Below are positions 47,804-57,449 of a stretch of 64,000 bases of DNA, piece by piece. The stretch is from Lascolabacillus massiliensis (GTDB lineage: Bacteria > Bacteroidota > Bacteroidia > Bacteroidales > Dysgonomonadaceae). The position numbers and the translations under genes are program-made. Numbering within the stretch: position 1 is the first letter of the stretch; each line of letters starts with the position of its first letter. The notes below the pieces were generated by a model that searched no databases, was not told the origin of the DNA, and was given only the letters and a program-made list of their open reading frames with translations. Where the stretch lies: contig NZ_CTEJ01000002.1 of the NCBI RefSeq assembly GCF_001282625.1, positions 2,501 to 66,500 of the forward strand, given 5' to 3'.

Positions 47804-48658
47804 ATGAACAACATAATCGTAGGACTGGGAGAGATTCTCTGGGATATTTTTTCAGATCAGAAAGTTTTAGGTGGAGCCCCCGCCAATTTTGCATATCATG
47901 TTTCACAACAGGGATATAAAGGTTATATAGTGAGTTCTATTGGAAATGATGAGTTTGGTAGTGAAATAATCAGCCTGCTTAAAGATAAAAATCTAAATTA
48001 TATAATAGATATTAACGATTATCCAACAGGTGTTGTGAATATTAAATTAAATAGTTACGGTGAACCGCAATATGAAATAGTAGAAGATGTGGCCTGGGAA
48101 AATATGCTTTTTACCAAAGAAATGGAAGATCTGGCAAGAAAAACCTCAGCAGTATGTTTTGGTACTTTAGCACAGCGAAGCCTTTTATCTCACAATACAA
48201 TCAACAAATTTCTAAACACTGTTCCTGAAAACTGCATAAAGATTTTTGATATTAACCTACGCCAAAATTTTTATAGTAAAAGCATTATACAAGGCTCATT
48301 GGAAAAAGCTGATATTTTAAAATTGAATGATCATGAAATTAATGTAATGGCAGAACTTTATAACATGAAAGAGATGAAAGAACAGGAGATTTGTCTCAAA
48401 CTTAAAGATCTGTTTTCACTTGAAATAGTTATTCTTACAAAAGGTACCAATGGTAGTTTTATATTCAGTAATAATGAAATATCATTTCTGCATACTCCCA
48501 AAGTAAATGTTGTTGACACTGTAGGTGCAGGCGATGCATTTACTGCTGCTTTTATAACATCATACCTTAAAGGCAAGCCAATAAAAGAAGCCCATAAATC
48601 AGCCGTAGAAGTTTCGGCATTTGTTTGTCGTCAACAAGGTGCAATGCCCAAATTTTAA
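47804..48658 (+). CDS. PfkB-family carbohydrate kinase (fructokinase-like)
   Basis: A 284-residue ribokinase-fold kinase. VGLGEILWDIFSDQKVLGGAPANFAYH is the typical fructokinase-type substrate region, and DTVGAGDAFTAAFI carries the catalytic Asp and the anion hole. The start at 47804 is chosen because the fold begins directly there. An ATG at 47765 would overlap the preceding gene and add 13 unrelated residues. Its stop overlaps the stop of the convergent acyltransferase gene. Confidence 0.9.
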   Translation: MNNIIVGLGEILWDIFSDQKVLGGAPANFAYHVSQQGYKGYIVSSIGNDEFGSEIISLLKDKNLNYIIDINDYPTGVVNIKLNSYGEPQYEIVEDVAWENMLFTKEMEDLARKTSAVCFGTLAQRSLLSHNTINKFLNTVPENCIKIFDINLRQNFYSKSIIQGSLEKADILKLNDHEINVMAELYNMKEMKEQEICLKLKDLFSLEIVILTKGTNGSFIFSNNEISFLHTPKVNVVDTVGAGDAFTAAFITSYLKGKPIKEAHKSAVEVSAFVCRQQGAMPKF

Positions 48659-49782
48659 GAACGTTTTGAAAGGTATTTTCTCACAGGTATATCATATATT
48701 TTCAAAATAATCCAGGCCAATAATATATTACCAATCAAGAGTACTATTGCCACTGGCCATACCTCCGAAAATGTTAATCCATTTTTCCATACCCATGAGT
48801 AGAAAAGATACATAAATGGATAGTGTACCATGTAAAGAGGATACGAAATATCTCCAAGAAATTTAGATAAACGCTCCGAAGTTTTACTCTTTAGTTTTCC
48901 TGATGCACCTATATATACCAGAAAAGGGAAAACAATTATAGTGCAAATTGCATCATATAAACCATTTATCCATAGCTCATCACTACTTCCAATAAAGGGC
49001 ATCGAAAGCAGAAAAACTATTACAACACTGCATATTATGAAAGCTCCCTTAATTTTTCCAGGTTTAAACAGACGTGACATTAATAATCCGGCTGAAAAGG
49101 TATAAAGCAATCGCAGCATTCCTCCAATGAAATTATTGTCTGCGAGGGTCCACCCTACCCCCAAGTGCCAAAAACCGGAAAAATTGCCAACAGCAAAAGT
49201 AAAAAGACCGATTCCTGACAAAATCACTACAGCCTTAAGTCCCTTAGTAGATAAGCGGCGAAGGAAAAGTGCATAAAATATATTACCTATATATTCAAAA
49301 AAAAGCGACCAGCTAGGTCCGTTCAAAGGAAACATCTCTCCATTTCCACGTACTTCCACACCACTACCCGGCATAGCAGGTAACAGAAAAATGTGCAGAA
49401 GAAATGCAGAAGCTATCATCAGGATCGAAACTTTAGAGCCGTCCCATGCTTCTCCGCCCTGAATAAGAAATGTAATCAAACCTAAAAATGCACCCATTAT
49501 AACCATTGGCTGCAAACGAATTAATCTTCTGCGGAAAAAACCACTAATATTCATTTTCCCCCACCTGTCATCATATGCATAACCAATTACAAAGCCTGAC
49601 AGAACAAAGAAAAAATCGACAGCCAAATAACCGTGATTAAATTTCTGATCCATTGAACTTGTTGCAAAAGCTTCAAATATATGATAGAATATTACCATAA
49701 TTGCGGCCACGCCACGTAATCCGTTGAGTATCTGATAATGTGGTTTAGTATCAGTAAACGATGCAGAGGGTTTAATTGACAT
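48655..49782 (-). CDS. Acyltransferase 3 family membrane protein (OafA/YrhL-like)
   Basis: A protein of about 375 residues with some ten hydrophobic segments. The N-terminus has the acyltransferase-3 hallmark LNGLRGVAAIMVIFYHIFEA with the proposed catalytic His, followed by VDFFFVLSGFVIGYAY and FFRRRLIRLQP. The C-terminus contains YPLYMVHYPF. Such enzymes O-acylate surface glycans or other extracytoplasmic substrates. The start at 49782 is preferred to 49836, because a -7 element at 49817-49824 would put the transcript start between them. It stands alone. Confidence 0.9.
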   Translation of the reverse strand: MSIKPSASFTDTKPHYQILNGLRGVAAIMVIFYHIFEAFATSSMDQKFNHGYLAVDFFFVLSGFVIGYAYDDRWGKMNISGFFRRRLIRLQPMVIMGAFLGLITFLIQGGEAWDGSKVSILMIASAFLLHIFLLPAMPGSGVEVRGNGEMFPLNGPSWSLFFEYIGNIFYALFLRRLSTKGLKAVVILSGIGLFTFAVGNFSGFWHLGVGWTLADNNFIGGMLRLLYTFSAGLLMSRLFKPGKIKGAFIICSVVIVFLLSMPFIGSSDELWINGLYDAICTIIVFPFLVYIGASGKLKSKTSERLSKFLGDISYPLYMVHYPFMYLFYSWVWKNGLTFSEVWPVAIVLLIGNILLAWIILKIYDIPVRKYLSKRS

Positions 49783-49967
49783 AAAAAAGTGTTGTTCTAT
49801 AATTGTGTATAAAAAACAAAAGTAAGCATTTTTCATCTAACCCTCATTAAAGGTACATATCTGAATAAAATGTAGTTAGAATATGCCTCAAAATTATAGT
49901 TGTAAAACATTCAATATCAAGGTAAAAAAAATCAAATCAACTCAATCAATTATAACTTATCTTTCAT

Positions 49968-49975
49968 TATCTTTG
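49968..49975 (+). promoter_or_regulatory. -7 element upstream of the short ORF and OmpA gene
   Basis: TATCTTTG, an exact TAnnTTTG match, about 22 bp before the 23-residue ORF and 108 bp before the OmpA gene. Confidence 0.5.
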
Positions 49976-49996
49976 AAAAATTAAACATCTTAAACT

Positions 49997-50068
49997 ATGA
50001 AGCATTCAGTAAAATACACAAGCCCAACTAATGAGTACTACATAGAAACTGTATCATGTAATTTTTAG
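49997..50068 (+). CDS. Short ORF upstream of OmpA gene (23 aa)
   Basis: ATG at 49997 opens 23 codons beginning MKHSVKYTSPTNEYYIETVS and ending CNF then TAG. It lies just after a good -7 element and 14 bp before the OmpA gene, so it would be the first ORF on that mRNA. The TSP..E...ETVSC pattern is reminiscent of short Bacteroidales peptides, but the match is too weak to name a family. It could be a leader or a chance ORF. Confidence 0.35.
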   Translation: MKHSVKYTSPTNEYYIETVSCNF

Positions 50069-50082
50069 CTTATAATAAAAAA

Positions 50083-51363
50083 ATGAATGTCATGAAGAGA
50101 ATTGTTTTACTGATTGGTTTTTGTCTGATATTTACAAGTCAGGCAGATGCTCAAAGTTTTCTTAATAAGTTGGGAAAATCTATTAAGGAGACTGTTGAAA
50201 ATACTGTGGAACGTAATGTGGTTGAAAAAACTGAAGAGGTAACTGAAAAAGCTTTGGATGTAAAAGCAAATAAAAAAAATGGTGAAAGTACTGATGATGA
50301 GGAGTCAGAAAATGAATCTCAGGATAATTCAGTTCAAAACACAAAACAGGAGCCTCAGCAAAAATTATCAAGTACAAGCAGGTATGATTTCGTACCGGGA
50401 GATCAGATTCTCTATTTTGAGGATTTCTCTCAAGATGCAATTGGCGACTTCCCGGCATTGTGGACTTCAAACGGCAGTGGCGAAATTAAAACAGTCAATA
50501 TTGCACCGGGGAACTGGTTTCATTTGAATGGCGAAGATGCTGTATACTGTTACATGGAAGAGATAGATTTTCCTGAAAACTTCATAGTGGAATTTGATAT
50601 AATACCTGATGAAGAGTTTGGTTATGGTATCCAGTTTACACTTTATCAAGAAAGAGAAGGTGATCCTAAAGAGTTGAATAATGACCTGTATCCTGGACAG
50701 GCAGGACTCCATCTGGTTCTGAGAAATGAAAGGTGGGAAAGCAAAGGCTATAAGGATGGGGAAGATTGGATTGAAGGTAGTGCTTCCAAGAACCCTGTAA
50801 TCAGAGAAAAGTTAAACCACGTCATTCTATGGATTCAAAAACGGAGAGTGAGAGTTTATCACCAGAATGAAAAAGTAATGGATATGCCTACTAATATTTA
50901 TCCCGGTGTTAAATTCAATCGTATACGTTTCTCCGGATGGGACAGACACAGTGAACCATTTATTTCTAACATTAAGATTACAACCGCATCACCAGATACG
51001 CGCAGTAAGCTGATAACTGAAGGTAAACTTGTTACATATGGAATCACTTTTGATGTCAACAAATCTGATGTAAAACCTGAGTCTTATGGCACTCTTAAAA
51101 GTATTGCTGATGTACTCAAAGAAAACGGATCTGTGACAGTGAAAATAATAGGCCATACTGATAGTGATGGAGATGACAATATGAATCTTGATTTATCGAA
51201 ACGAAGAGCTGAATCTGTAAAAAATGAGTTAATAAATATTTTTGGTATCGATGCTGCTCGTTTAGAAACTGATGGTGCAGGTGAAACTAAACCTATAGCT
51301 CCTAATGACACTCCGGCAAACAAAGCACAAAACCGTCGGGTAGAATTTATAAAAACAAATTAG
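50083..51363 (+). CDS. OmpA-family outer-membrane/peptidoglycan-associated protein
   Basis: A 426-residue exported protein. The signal peptide ends near SQADAQ, and an ATG three codons into the frame could be the true start. Residues about 30-105 form a charged, low-complexity helical stretch rich in Glu, Lys and Asn. Residues about 110-305 form a beta-rich lectin-like fold (ILYFEDFSQDAIGDFPALW, FSGWDRHSEPFISNIKI), and 310-426 an OmpA-type peptidoglycan-binding domain (GITFDVNKSDVKPES, IIGHTDSDGDDNMNLDLSKRRAESV, NRRVEF). It probably anchors an envelope component to the wall. Confidence 0.9.
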   Translation: MNVMKRIVLLIGFCLIFTSQADAQSFLNKLGKSIKETVENTVERNVVEKTEEVTEKALDVKANKKNGESTDDEESENESQDNSVQNTKQEPQQKLSSTSRYDFVPGDQILYFEDFSQDAIGDFPALWTSNGSGEIKTVNIAPGNWFHLNGEDAVYCYMEEIDFPENFIVEFDIIPDEEFGYGIQFTLYQEREGDPKELNNDLYPGQAGLHLVLRNERWESKGYKDGEDWIEGSASKNPVIREKLNHVILWIQKRRVRVYHQNEKVMDMPTNIYPGVKFNRIRFSGWDRHSEPFISNIKITTASPDTRSKLITEGKLVTYGITFDVNKSDVKPESYGTLKSIADVLKENGSVTVKIIGHTDSDGDDNMNLDLSKRRAESVKNELINIFGIDAARLETDGAGETKPIAPNDTPANKAQNRRVEFIKTN

Positions 51364-51372
51364 TCACATAAA

Positions 51373-51405
51373 TAGCAGGGTGATCTATCAGAAATCACCC
51401 TGCTA
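51373..51405. terminator. Hairpin between OmpA and M64 genes
   Basis: TAGCAGGGTGAT (51373-51384) pairs with ATCACCCTGCTA (51394-51405) around a 9-base loop. The stem is strong but no U-tract follows on either strand. It lies directly after the OmpA stop and downstream of the convergent M64 gene, so it may serve as terminator or mRNA 3' end stabiliser. Confidence 0.6.
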
Positions 51406-51500
51406 AATTAAATGATATTATTTGTTGAATTAAATATACGGCAAACAATAATCATTAATATCTATGTTGATCAGTAAATACTAAAATAAAATCATAGATA

Positions 51501-53069
51501 TTAATTCACCTCAATCAATATTGGAGGTGGTAATCTAAATTCTTCATTATCATAAATTACGGCCGACCTGGTTAATGATTGAGTTTCTCTGACATCCTTT
51601 TGTTTAAACTCTTCAAAGGAGTATGTTTCACCGGCAAGTTCTTTAATTCTCATAACAATTTGCTCTCTGCCTTGTGCATTTATATATCGTATATTATTAT
51701 TCATCAGACTTACCGGTTCAGATCTCCAGACACCTTTAGAATAATAAAACCCTCCTTCATATACTCCAACATAAGAATAGTCTGGATCATTTATAAGATG
51801 ACTCCATAAAATATCTTCCACACGATCTGTAAGATCTACATTTTCAAAAAATCCCCATTGTTGCCATTTAAGCAAATCCTCCTTTTCAGATTGAGGTATT
51901 GTTGAATTATTTTCAGTATACTCATCTGCAAGCTGCCCAAATCCATGTCCTCCAATCTCATGCTGTACTACTCCCCTGAAATCATTAGGATAATTGAAAT
52001 TTGATACAGGTACAACAGATATCGACATACCATTAGAATATGACCAGTTTGTACCCCCATATCTTGTACTGTTAGCAATGACAGCAATCTGTGTCTCTGA
52101 GAGGTCAGAACTTAGTGGCACTTTTTGTGCATATTCAAAAACAGATGTATGATCGATACTCATTCTTGTTGATGTGGCACTCTCAAATTTTGCTGAGAAC
52201 TTCGTTTTCCTGGTTCTTTGAATATCACTTATTCCACTCTCCTCAGAATATGCATAAACAATATAAACATCGAAATAATTTCTGTATGTTCTATATGGCT
52301 CAATATCAAAGAAGTGATCAATTGCTTCAAGCAGATTGTCTTCGAACTTTCCTGAAATAATATCAGCAACAGTATAACCATCGCCCAGAAACACTATATC
52401 TATACCATCACCTGCCGTAGAACTTTGTATTTTTACATATTCACCATCACTTAATTGGTAATTAATCTGATTAATCCTTAGTGTATCTGCGTAGTTTCTG
52501 TTATTAAGTTTGAAAATCACATCACCAGATCGATTTAGAGATGTACCAGTAAACAATGAAACATCCACAACTAATTCAACTGAGTCAGAACCTGTTGCGG
52601 AGCCTGACAAGAGAGACGTTGTAACCCATTGGGGAGAGGATACTATTGTCCATGAACTGCTGGCAGTTAGTTTAACTTGGTAACTACCCCCATTGAGTGA
52701 AGTTTCAATTATATTTCTAGAAAGTGATATCCAGTTCTCAACGACTTGTATATTTATAATTTTGCTAACATTTCCATCATGGCTTGATACCGTTATAGTT
52801 GCTTCCCCAACATTTTTTGCATTTAACAACCCATTATTATCGATGGTCACAATATTATCGTTACTGGATTTCCAGTTGAGACTTTTATTAGATGCATTTG
52901 AAGGAATTATCATAGCATTAAGCGTTAAAGTATCCCCTTCTGCTACAATAATGTTATTCGTATTTATAGATATATCTGTAACCCTAAAAAACTTCTCATC
53001 TTTTTCGCAAGAAATTACTAAAACAAGAAACAAAATTAGGACAGACAAAAATAATAGCTGTAATTTCAT
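51501..53069 (-). CDS. M64-family peptidase lipoprotein with BIG2 and BACON domains
   Basis: A 522-residue lipoprotein (lipobox VLVISC, Cys21). Residues about 28-110 form a BIG2 immunoglobulin-like domain (TLTLNAMIIPSNASNKSLNWKSSN). Residues about 110-205 form a BACON domain (GGSYQVKLTASSSWTIVSSPQWV). Residues about 210-520 match M64 (IgA peptidase-like) metallopeptidases, with the motif HEIGGHGFGQLADEY giving the zinc ligands and IDIVFLGDGYTVADI at the start. It is surface-exposed and likely degrades host or environmental proteins. The gene stands alone. Confidence 0.9.
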   Translation of the reverse strand: MKLQLLFLSVLILFLVLVISCEKDEKFFRVTDISINTNNIIVAEGDTLTLNAMIIPSNASNKSLNWKSSNDNIVTIDNNGLLNAKNVGEATITVSSHDGNVSKIINIQVVENWISLSRNIIETSLNGGSYQVKLTASSSWTIVSSPQWVTTSLLSGSATGSDSVELVVDVSLFTGTSLNRSGDVIFKLNNRNYADTLRINQINYQLSDGEYVKIQSSTAGDGIDIVFLGDGYTVADIISGKFEDNLLEAIDHFFDIEPYRTYRNYFDVYIVYAYSEESGISDIQRTRKTKFSAKFESATSTRMSIDHTSVFEYAQKVPLSSDLSETQIAVIANSTRYGGTNWSYSNGMSISVVPVSNFNYPNDFRGVVQHEIGGHGFGQLADEYTENNSTIPQSEKEDLLKWQQWGFFENVDLTDRVEDILWSHLINDPDYSYVGVYEGGFYYSKGVWRSEPVSLMNNNIRYINAQGREQIVMRIKELAGETYSFEEFKQKDVRETQSLTRSAVIYDNEEFRLPPPILIEVN

Positions 53070-53429
53070 ATGCCAAAATTCTTATTTACGACACCTATAT
53101 CTCAATAACACAAAAAAAAGCTTTAAGGTTTGATTAATAAAAATATGAAATCTATAAATAAAAATAATTCAAGAGATATTTTTACTTGCTGTTTATTGAA
53201 GGTATGTTAAGACTCGAGGCTTATAAAGGCAAGTCTGCATTCTCAAATAACTGTTATTTTCTTCAGTTACAAAAGATGTTTATAAGGAAGTGGTAAGAGC
53301 AAGGTAAGAGCAAGGTAAGAGCAAGGTAAGAATTAATTGTATCCCAAAAAGTATTCTAATAAACAATAATTCCTAATATTGTGTTTAAACTATAAATATA
53401 GTTCTTTCACTTAAAAATAAATTCTGTTT
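53070..53429. other. Intergenic region upstream of the M64 gene
   Basis: About 360 AT-rich bases between the divergent M64 gene and a chimeric short gene. It holds an 11-bp tandem repeat at 53292-53332. No credible ORF or strong promoter was found. Confidence 0.5.
53292..53332. repeat. 11-bp tandem repeat, about 3.7 copies
   Basis: The unit GGTAAGAGCAA is repeated exactly three times (53292-53324) and followed by GGTAAGAA. Like the array at 3811-3860, the unit is 11 bp and purine-rich and contains TAAGA, although the sequences differ. Confidence 0.95.
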
Positions 53430-53804
53430 ATGAAATACACAATTTTACTGATTTCTTTATTTGTTGCAAACTTCACCTATAGTAGCACATCCGATGTAAT
53501 ACAGAATGATACTACAATTACAAATCTTAATTATGACAAACTTCTTGCCGAAAAATTAGGAGGTGATGATTATGGTATGAAAATATTTTATCTTGTAATT
53601 CTAAAAACAGGAACTAATAATACAACAGATGAGACTATTATTAATGAAAGTTTCGGTACCAAAAGGATCAAATATGTAGAAGAGAATATAGCTGCTGCAA
53701 ATATTACACTTAGTCAGGAAAATATTGATCTTTTGGAATCAATTATTCCTTTGGGAACAGATACTGGTGACAGGTATGCTAATATGAGTGGTGTTAATTT
53801 ATAA
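53430..53804 (+). pseudogene. Chimeric remnant: YciI-like N-terminus fused to aldo/keto reductase C-terminus
   Basis: A 124-residue ORF with a signal peptide (MKYTILLISLFVANFTYSS). Residues about 35-75 (YDKLLAEKLGGDDYGMKIFY, VILKTGTNNTTDE) read like the beginning of exported YciI-like proteins of Bacteroidota. From residue 76 the sequence switches to GTKRIKYVEENIAAANITL...LESIIPLG...GDRYANMSGVN, the standard last ~50 residues of aldo/keto reductases. Neither half is a complete domain. The simplest reading is an in-frame deletion joining two former neighbours, with the join near 53655. Whether the product is made is unknown. Confidence 0.65.
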
Positions 53805-53862
53805 TATTAAAATATTTCAGTTATTGTAATTTGTTCTTTGTAGTACTCTTATTATAAATCAT

Positions 53863-54753
53863 TTAATGCAGATGTTCCTTTAAGAAACTTATCACTTTCG
53901 CTCTAATAAAATCAGCATCGAACATAGGTCCAAAATGTGGTGCCCCTTCAACAATGATTAGTTCGTTGGGAATATCATTAATTGTTAACCATGATCTAAG
54001 TACCTGTGAATGTTTAACATCTACCAGATTGTCTTTTTCACCATGAATAATAAGAAATGGAGGATCGTTTTTATCAACATATGTGTTTGGACTAGCAAAC
54101 TTTGCCAGGTCTGGACGCTCAACAGTAGTCGCTCCAATTAAAATTGCTTCAGGTGATTTTTCATCATTACCTCCTGGAAAAAGGATTAATTCCGTGGGAC
54201 CATAAAAATCTACTACAGCATTTATATTGAAATTTCTGTTTGTTCTTTCTGAAAAGAAATCATCTATATTGTTATTTTTTGATAGTCCAACCATACATGC
54301 TAAATGACCTCCTGCAGAAAAGCCCATCACCGCAAACTTGTCATTGTCTATTCCATATTTATCTGCATTATCATAAATATATGAAATAGCCTTGTTGCAA
54401 TCTTGAATCTGCGCTGGAAACAGAGCTTCTGTACTGAATCTGTAATCAATGGAGACTAACGCAAATCCATTTTCCACTACCTCTTTAACTGTCTCTTTCA
54501 TATAGTTCATGTCGGCATATTTATCATTGCTTAACCAACCTCCACCATGAATGAAAAATAGTACAGGGACTTTTTCTTTTGCGTTGGCAGGAAGATAAAT
54601 ATCTAGCAGATGTTTTTCGTGAGAATTGTCATTATAGGATATATTGCCATATAAAACTGTACCTTCAGGAAATAAGCTTATTACAGGATTAGATTGTGAA
54701 TAGACAGTGACTGCGAATAAAATGCAGACCATTATAATTGCGTTTTTCTTCAT
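53863..54753 (-). CDS. Exported alpha/beta hydrolase (BD-FAE/esterase-lipase type)
   Basis: A 296-residue exported hydrolase (signal peptide ending VTVYSQ). The oxyanion motif HGGGWLSND (near 70), the nucleophile in GFSAGGH (Ser near 145), the Asp in IIHGEKDNLVD and the His in GAPHFGPMF form a complete catalytic set. The family includes bifunctional feruloyl/acetyl esterases and other carboxylesterases. It lies between two gene remnants and has no operon partner. Confidence 0.88.
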   Translation of the reverse strand: MKKNAIIMVCILFAVTVYSQSNPVISLFPEGTVLYGNISYNDNSHEKHLLDIYLPANAKEKVPVLFFIHGGGWLSNDKYADMNYMKETVKEVVENGFALVSIDYRFSTEALFPAQIQDCNKAISYIYDNADKYGIDNDKFAVMGFSAGGHLACMVGLSKNNNIDDFFSERTNRNFNINAVVDFYGPTELILFPGGNDEKSPEAILIGATTVERPDLAKFASPNTYVDKNDPPFLIIHGEKDNLVDVKHSQVLRSWLTINDIPNELIIVEGAPHFGPMFDADFIRAKVISFLKEHLH

Positions 54754-54850
54754 TTGATTTTTTATTTGGAGTGTAACAAATTACTTTACACACAAATATA
54801 TAAAATAAGCAAGAATTATATTGTAATTTTGAACTTTAAAATGAGTCCAT

Positions 54851-55066
54851 ATGAATAATTCAGAGCTACTTAACCTGCGTCTTTATAATCATCTGCTACT
54901 AACTCATAATCTGAAAGAGCCGGTTGATATAGTAAAACATATGTGTGCCATGCAATCACAAGCATGGGATATAGCGAAATGTGTTATTGGTGTACGATTG
55001 CCCGGTAGTAATAATAATAGTGTAATTGAAGCATATTGCAAATCCGTTAAAAAAGTGATAAACTAA
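54851..55066 (+). pseudogene. Truncated winged-helix DNA-binding (HTH_42) gene
   Basis: A 71-residue ORF beginning MNNSELLNLRLYNHLLLTHN, then VDIVKHMCAMQSQAWDIAKCVIGVRLPG. This is the conserved N-terminus of the AlkZ-like/HTH_42 family, whose members are usually about 350-400 residues. The similarity stops near residue 64, and only 55 bp separate its stop from the GNAT gene, so most of the gene has been deleted. Confidence 0.7.
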
Positions 55067-55121
55067 ACAGTTTACTATACAAAATAATATTATAAATTTA
55101 TGATTAAAATTCCACAGTTTT

Positions 55122-55679
55122 ATGATTTTAAAAATTGATAAAGATATTGAACTGAGACAGTTAAAATTTTCTGATGCCAAAGATATCTTTGAGACTATCG
55201 ATTCGCAAAGGAACTATCTTGGCAAATGGTTACCTTTTGTTGAATCAACAAAGAGTATAACTGACTCTGAAATGTATGTTAACTCAGTAATTAATGCTGA
55301 TGCAGATCACTTTGAATATGTTTTTACTATAAGGTATTGTGGTCATTTTGCAGGTATTATAGGATTCAAAGATACAGACAAAGTTAATAGGAAAACAGAA
55401 ATTGGATACTGGCTATCTGAAGAGTATCAGAAAAAGGGCATAATGACAAAATCGGTTGATATTTTATGCAATTTTGCATTTAAAGCGCTTAATATAAATA
55501 AAATACAAATAAAGTGTGCCGTAGGAAACATACCAAGTAGTAATATTCCTAAAAGGCTAAACTTTATTTTAGAAGGTATTGAAAGGGACGGTGAATTGCT
55601 ATCGGGGAGTCATTTTGTTGATTTAGAAATATATAGTAAATTAAAGTCGGACTGCAGACGAAGAACAAATAAGAATTAG
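55122..55679 (+). CDS. GNAT-family N-acetyltransferase (RimJ/RimL-like)
   Basis: A 185-residue acetyltransferase. The start [25 protein letters not shown], the central [31 protein letters not shown] (acetyl-CoA loop) and [20 protein letters not shown] are typical of the RimL subfamily that acetylates protein N-termini or small amines. The substrate cannot be read. It stops one base before the GTG-initiated longer frame of the rluF gene, so the two may be co-transcribed. Confidence 0.9.
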   Translation: MILKIDKDIELRQLKFSDAKDIFETIDSQRNYLGKWLPFVESTKSITDSEMYVNSVINADADHFEYVFTIRYCGHFAGIIGFKDTDKVNRKTEIGYWLSEEYQKKGIMTKSVDILCNFAFKALNINKIQIKCAVGNIPSSNIPKRLNFILEGIERDGELLSGSHFVDLEIYSKLKSDCRRRTNKN

Positions 55680-55740
55680 AGTGTCTCATATATATTTATC
55701 AGTTACCTTTGCAGATAAATTAAACGGTGCATTTATAAAG

Positions 55741-56493
55741 ATGGAAAATAAGGATTTAATTCGTATAAATAAATATTTTAGTGAAATTGGTTACTGTTCG
55801 CGAAGGGAAGCTGACAAACTGATTGAACAGAGACGTGTTACTATAAATGGCACTGTTGCTGAGATGGGGAGCAAGGTTTCTTATAATGATGAAGTTAGAC
55901 TTAACGGGAAACTTATATCACCTAAGGTAGATGTTGATGGAAAGAAAAAAAAGCATGTTTACTTATTACTTAACAAACCACGAGGAATTGTATGCACTAC
56001 AGATATAAGGAGGGAGAAAAATAACATTATTGATTTCATTAACTATCCAGAAAGAATATTTCCAATTGGACGACTGGATAAAGATAGTCAGGGATTGATC
56101 TTACTTACTAGTGATGGTGATATCGTTAATAAAATACTTCGTGCAGGAAATAATCACGAAAAAGAGTATCTGGTAAAAGTGAAGCATCCAATAACTAAAA
56201 CATTTATTCAAAAAATGGGCAATGGTGTTCCAATTCTTGGAACATTGACAAAAAAATGTTTGGTGGAGCAAATAGACAGGTTTACATTCAGAATAATCCT
56301 AACTCAAGGTCTTAACAGACAAATACGACGTATGTGTGAATATCTGGGAAATGAGGTGGTTGAACTGGAAAGATACAGGATAATGAATATTAACCTTGAT
56401 GTTCCAATCGGAAAATGGAGACATTTAACTGATAAAGAACTCAATGGTATTTTTAAAATGGTTAGACATTCTTCAAAGACAACAGTGATTTAA
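55741..56493 (+). CDS. rluF: 23S rRNA pseudouridine synthase RluF
   Basis: A 250-residue pseudouridine synthase, close in sequence to E. coli RluF, which modifies 23S U2604. The N-terminal S4 RNA-binding domain reads [23 protein letters not shown]. The catalytic Asp lies in [18 protein letters not shown], and [17 protein letters not shown] is a conserved late motif. The start at the ATG 55741 gives a product beginning at the S4 domain. An upstream GTG at 55681 is less likely. Confidence 0.93.
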   Translation: MENKDLIRINKYFSEIGYCSRREADKLIEQRRVTINGTVAEMGSKVSYNDEVRLNGKLISPKVDVDGKKKKHVYLLLNKPRGIVCTTDIRREKNNIIDFINYPERIFPIGRLDKDSQGLILLTSDGDIVNKILRAGNNHEKEYLVKVKHPITKTFIQKMGNGVPILGTLTKKCLVEQIDRFTFRIILTQGLNRQIRRMCEYLGNEVVELERYRIMNINLDVPIGKWRHLTDKELNGIFKMVRHSSKTTVI

Positions 56494-56516
56494 TTTTCAA
56501 TATATCTTTTAATCAT

Positions 56517-57449
56517 ATGGCTTACATTGATTATTATAAAATATTGGGGGTTGACAAGAATGCATCTGCAGATGAAATAAAAAAGGCTTATCGCAAACTG
56601 GCGAGAAGGCTACACCCTGATCTGAACCCTAATGATAAAGAAGCACACAGAAAATTTCAGGAGCTGAATGAAGCAAATGAAGTACTTAGTGATCCCGATA
56701 AACGTGCTAAGTATGATAAATATGGAGAAAACTGGAAACATGGAGAGGAGTTCGAGAAAGCCAGGGAACAATATCAACAACAGTGGGGAAACAATCAGCA
56801 ATGGAGTAATCAGGGAGGTCAGACATTTTATACAGAAGGCGATTTCTCTGATGATGACTTCTCAGATTTTTTTCATTCGATGTTTGGATATGGTTTTACA
56901 AATCGCACTAGAACTTCTGGCAGACGAAACAGATATAAGGGAGCTGACTATCAGGCTGAATTGAGACTGACTCTCCGGGAAGCAATGAATACACATCAGC
57001 AAACCTTAACTATTAATGGTAAAAATGTGCGAATAACCATTCCTGCCGGAGTATCGGATGGACAGAAAATTAAACTTAAAGGATATGGACAGGAAGGTAT
57101 TGGAGGTGGGCCAAACGGCGATCTTTATATAACATTCATAATTGAGGATGATACTCGGTTCAAACGACTTGGTGATGACATTTATACTGATGTTACAGTT
57201 GACTTATATACTGTCGTTTTGGGTGGTGATGTAACAGTGAATACTCTTGACGGACAGGTTAAAATGCAGATTAAACCTGGTACACAACCGGGTTCAAAAT
57301 TAAGACTTAAAGGCAAGGGTTTCCCAGTATATAAAAGGGATAACAGTTTTGGTGATTTATATGTTACTCTAAGGGTACAAATACCGGAACATCTTACAGA
57401 TGAAGAGAAAAAGCTATTTACCCAATTATCAAAAATCAGAAGATCATGA
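56517..57449 (+). CDS. DnaJ/CbpA-like co-chaperone
   Basis: A 310-residue DnaJ-class protein. The J domain spans 1-70 with the HPD motif in [11 protein letters not shown], needed to stimulate DnaK ATPase. A Gln/Asn-Gly linker follows (about 85-130). The C-terminal substrate-binding domains lie from about 145 ([43 protein letters not shown]). It lacks the Cys-rich zinc domain of DnaJ proper, as CbpA does. It overlaps the next gene by 4 bp (ATGA), indicating translational coupling. Confidence 0.93.
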   Translation: MAYIDYYKILGVDKNASADEIKKAYRKLARRLHPDLNPNDKEAHRKFQELNEANEVLSDPDKRAKYDKYGENWKHGEEFEKAREQYQQQWGNNQQWSNQGGQTFYTEGDFSDDDFSDFFHSMFGYGFTNRTRTSGRRNRYKGADYQAELRLTLREAMNTHQQTLTINGKNVRITIPAGVSDGQKIKLKGYGQEGIGGGPNGDLYITFIIEDDTRFKRLGDDIYTDVTVDLYTVVLGGDVTVNTLDGQVKMQIKPGTQPGSKLRLKGKGFPVYKRDNSFGDLYVTLRVQIPEHLTDEEKKLFTQLSKIRRS

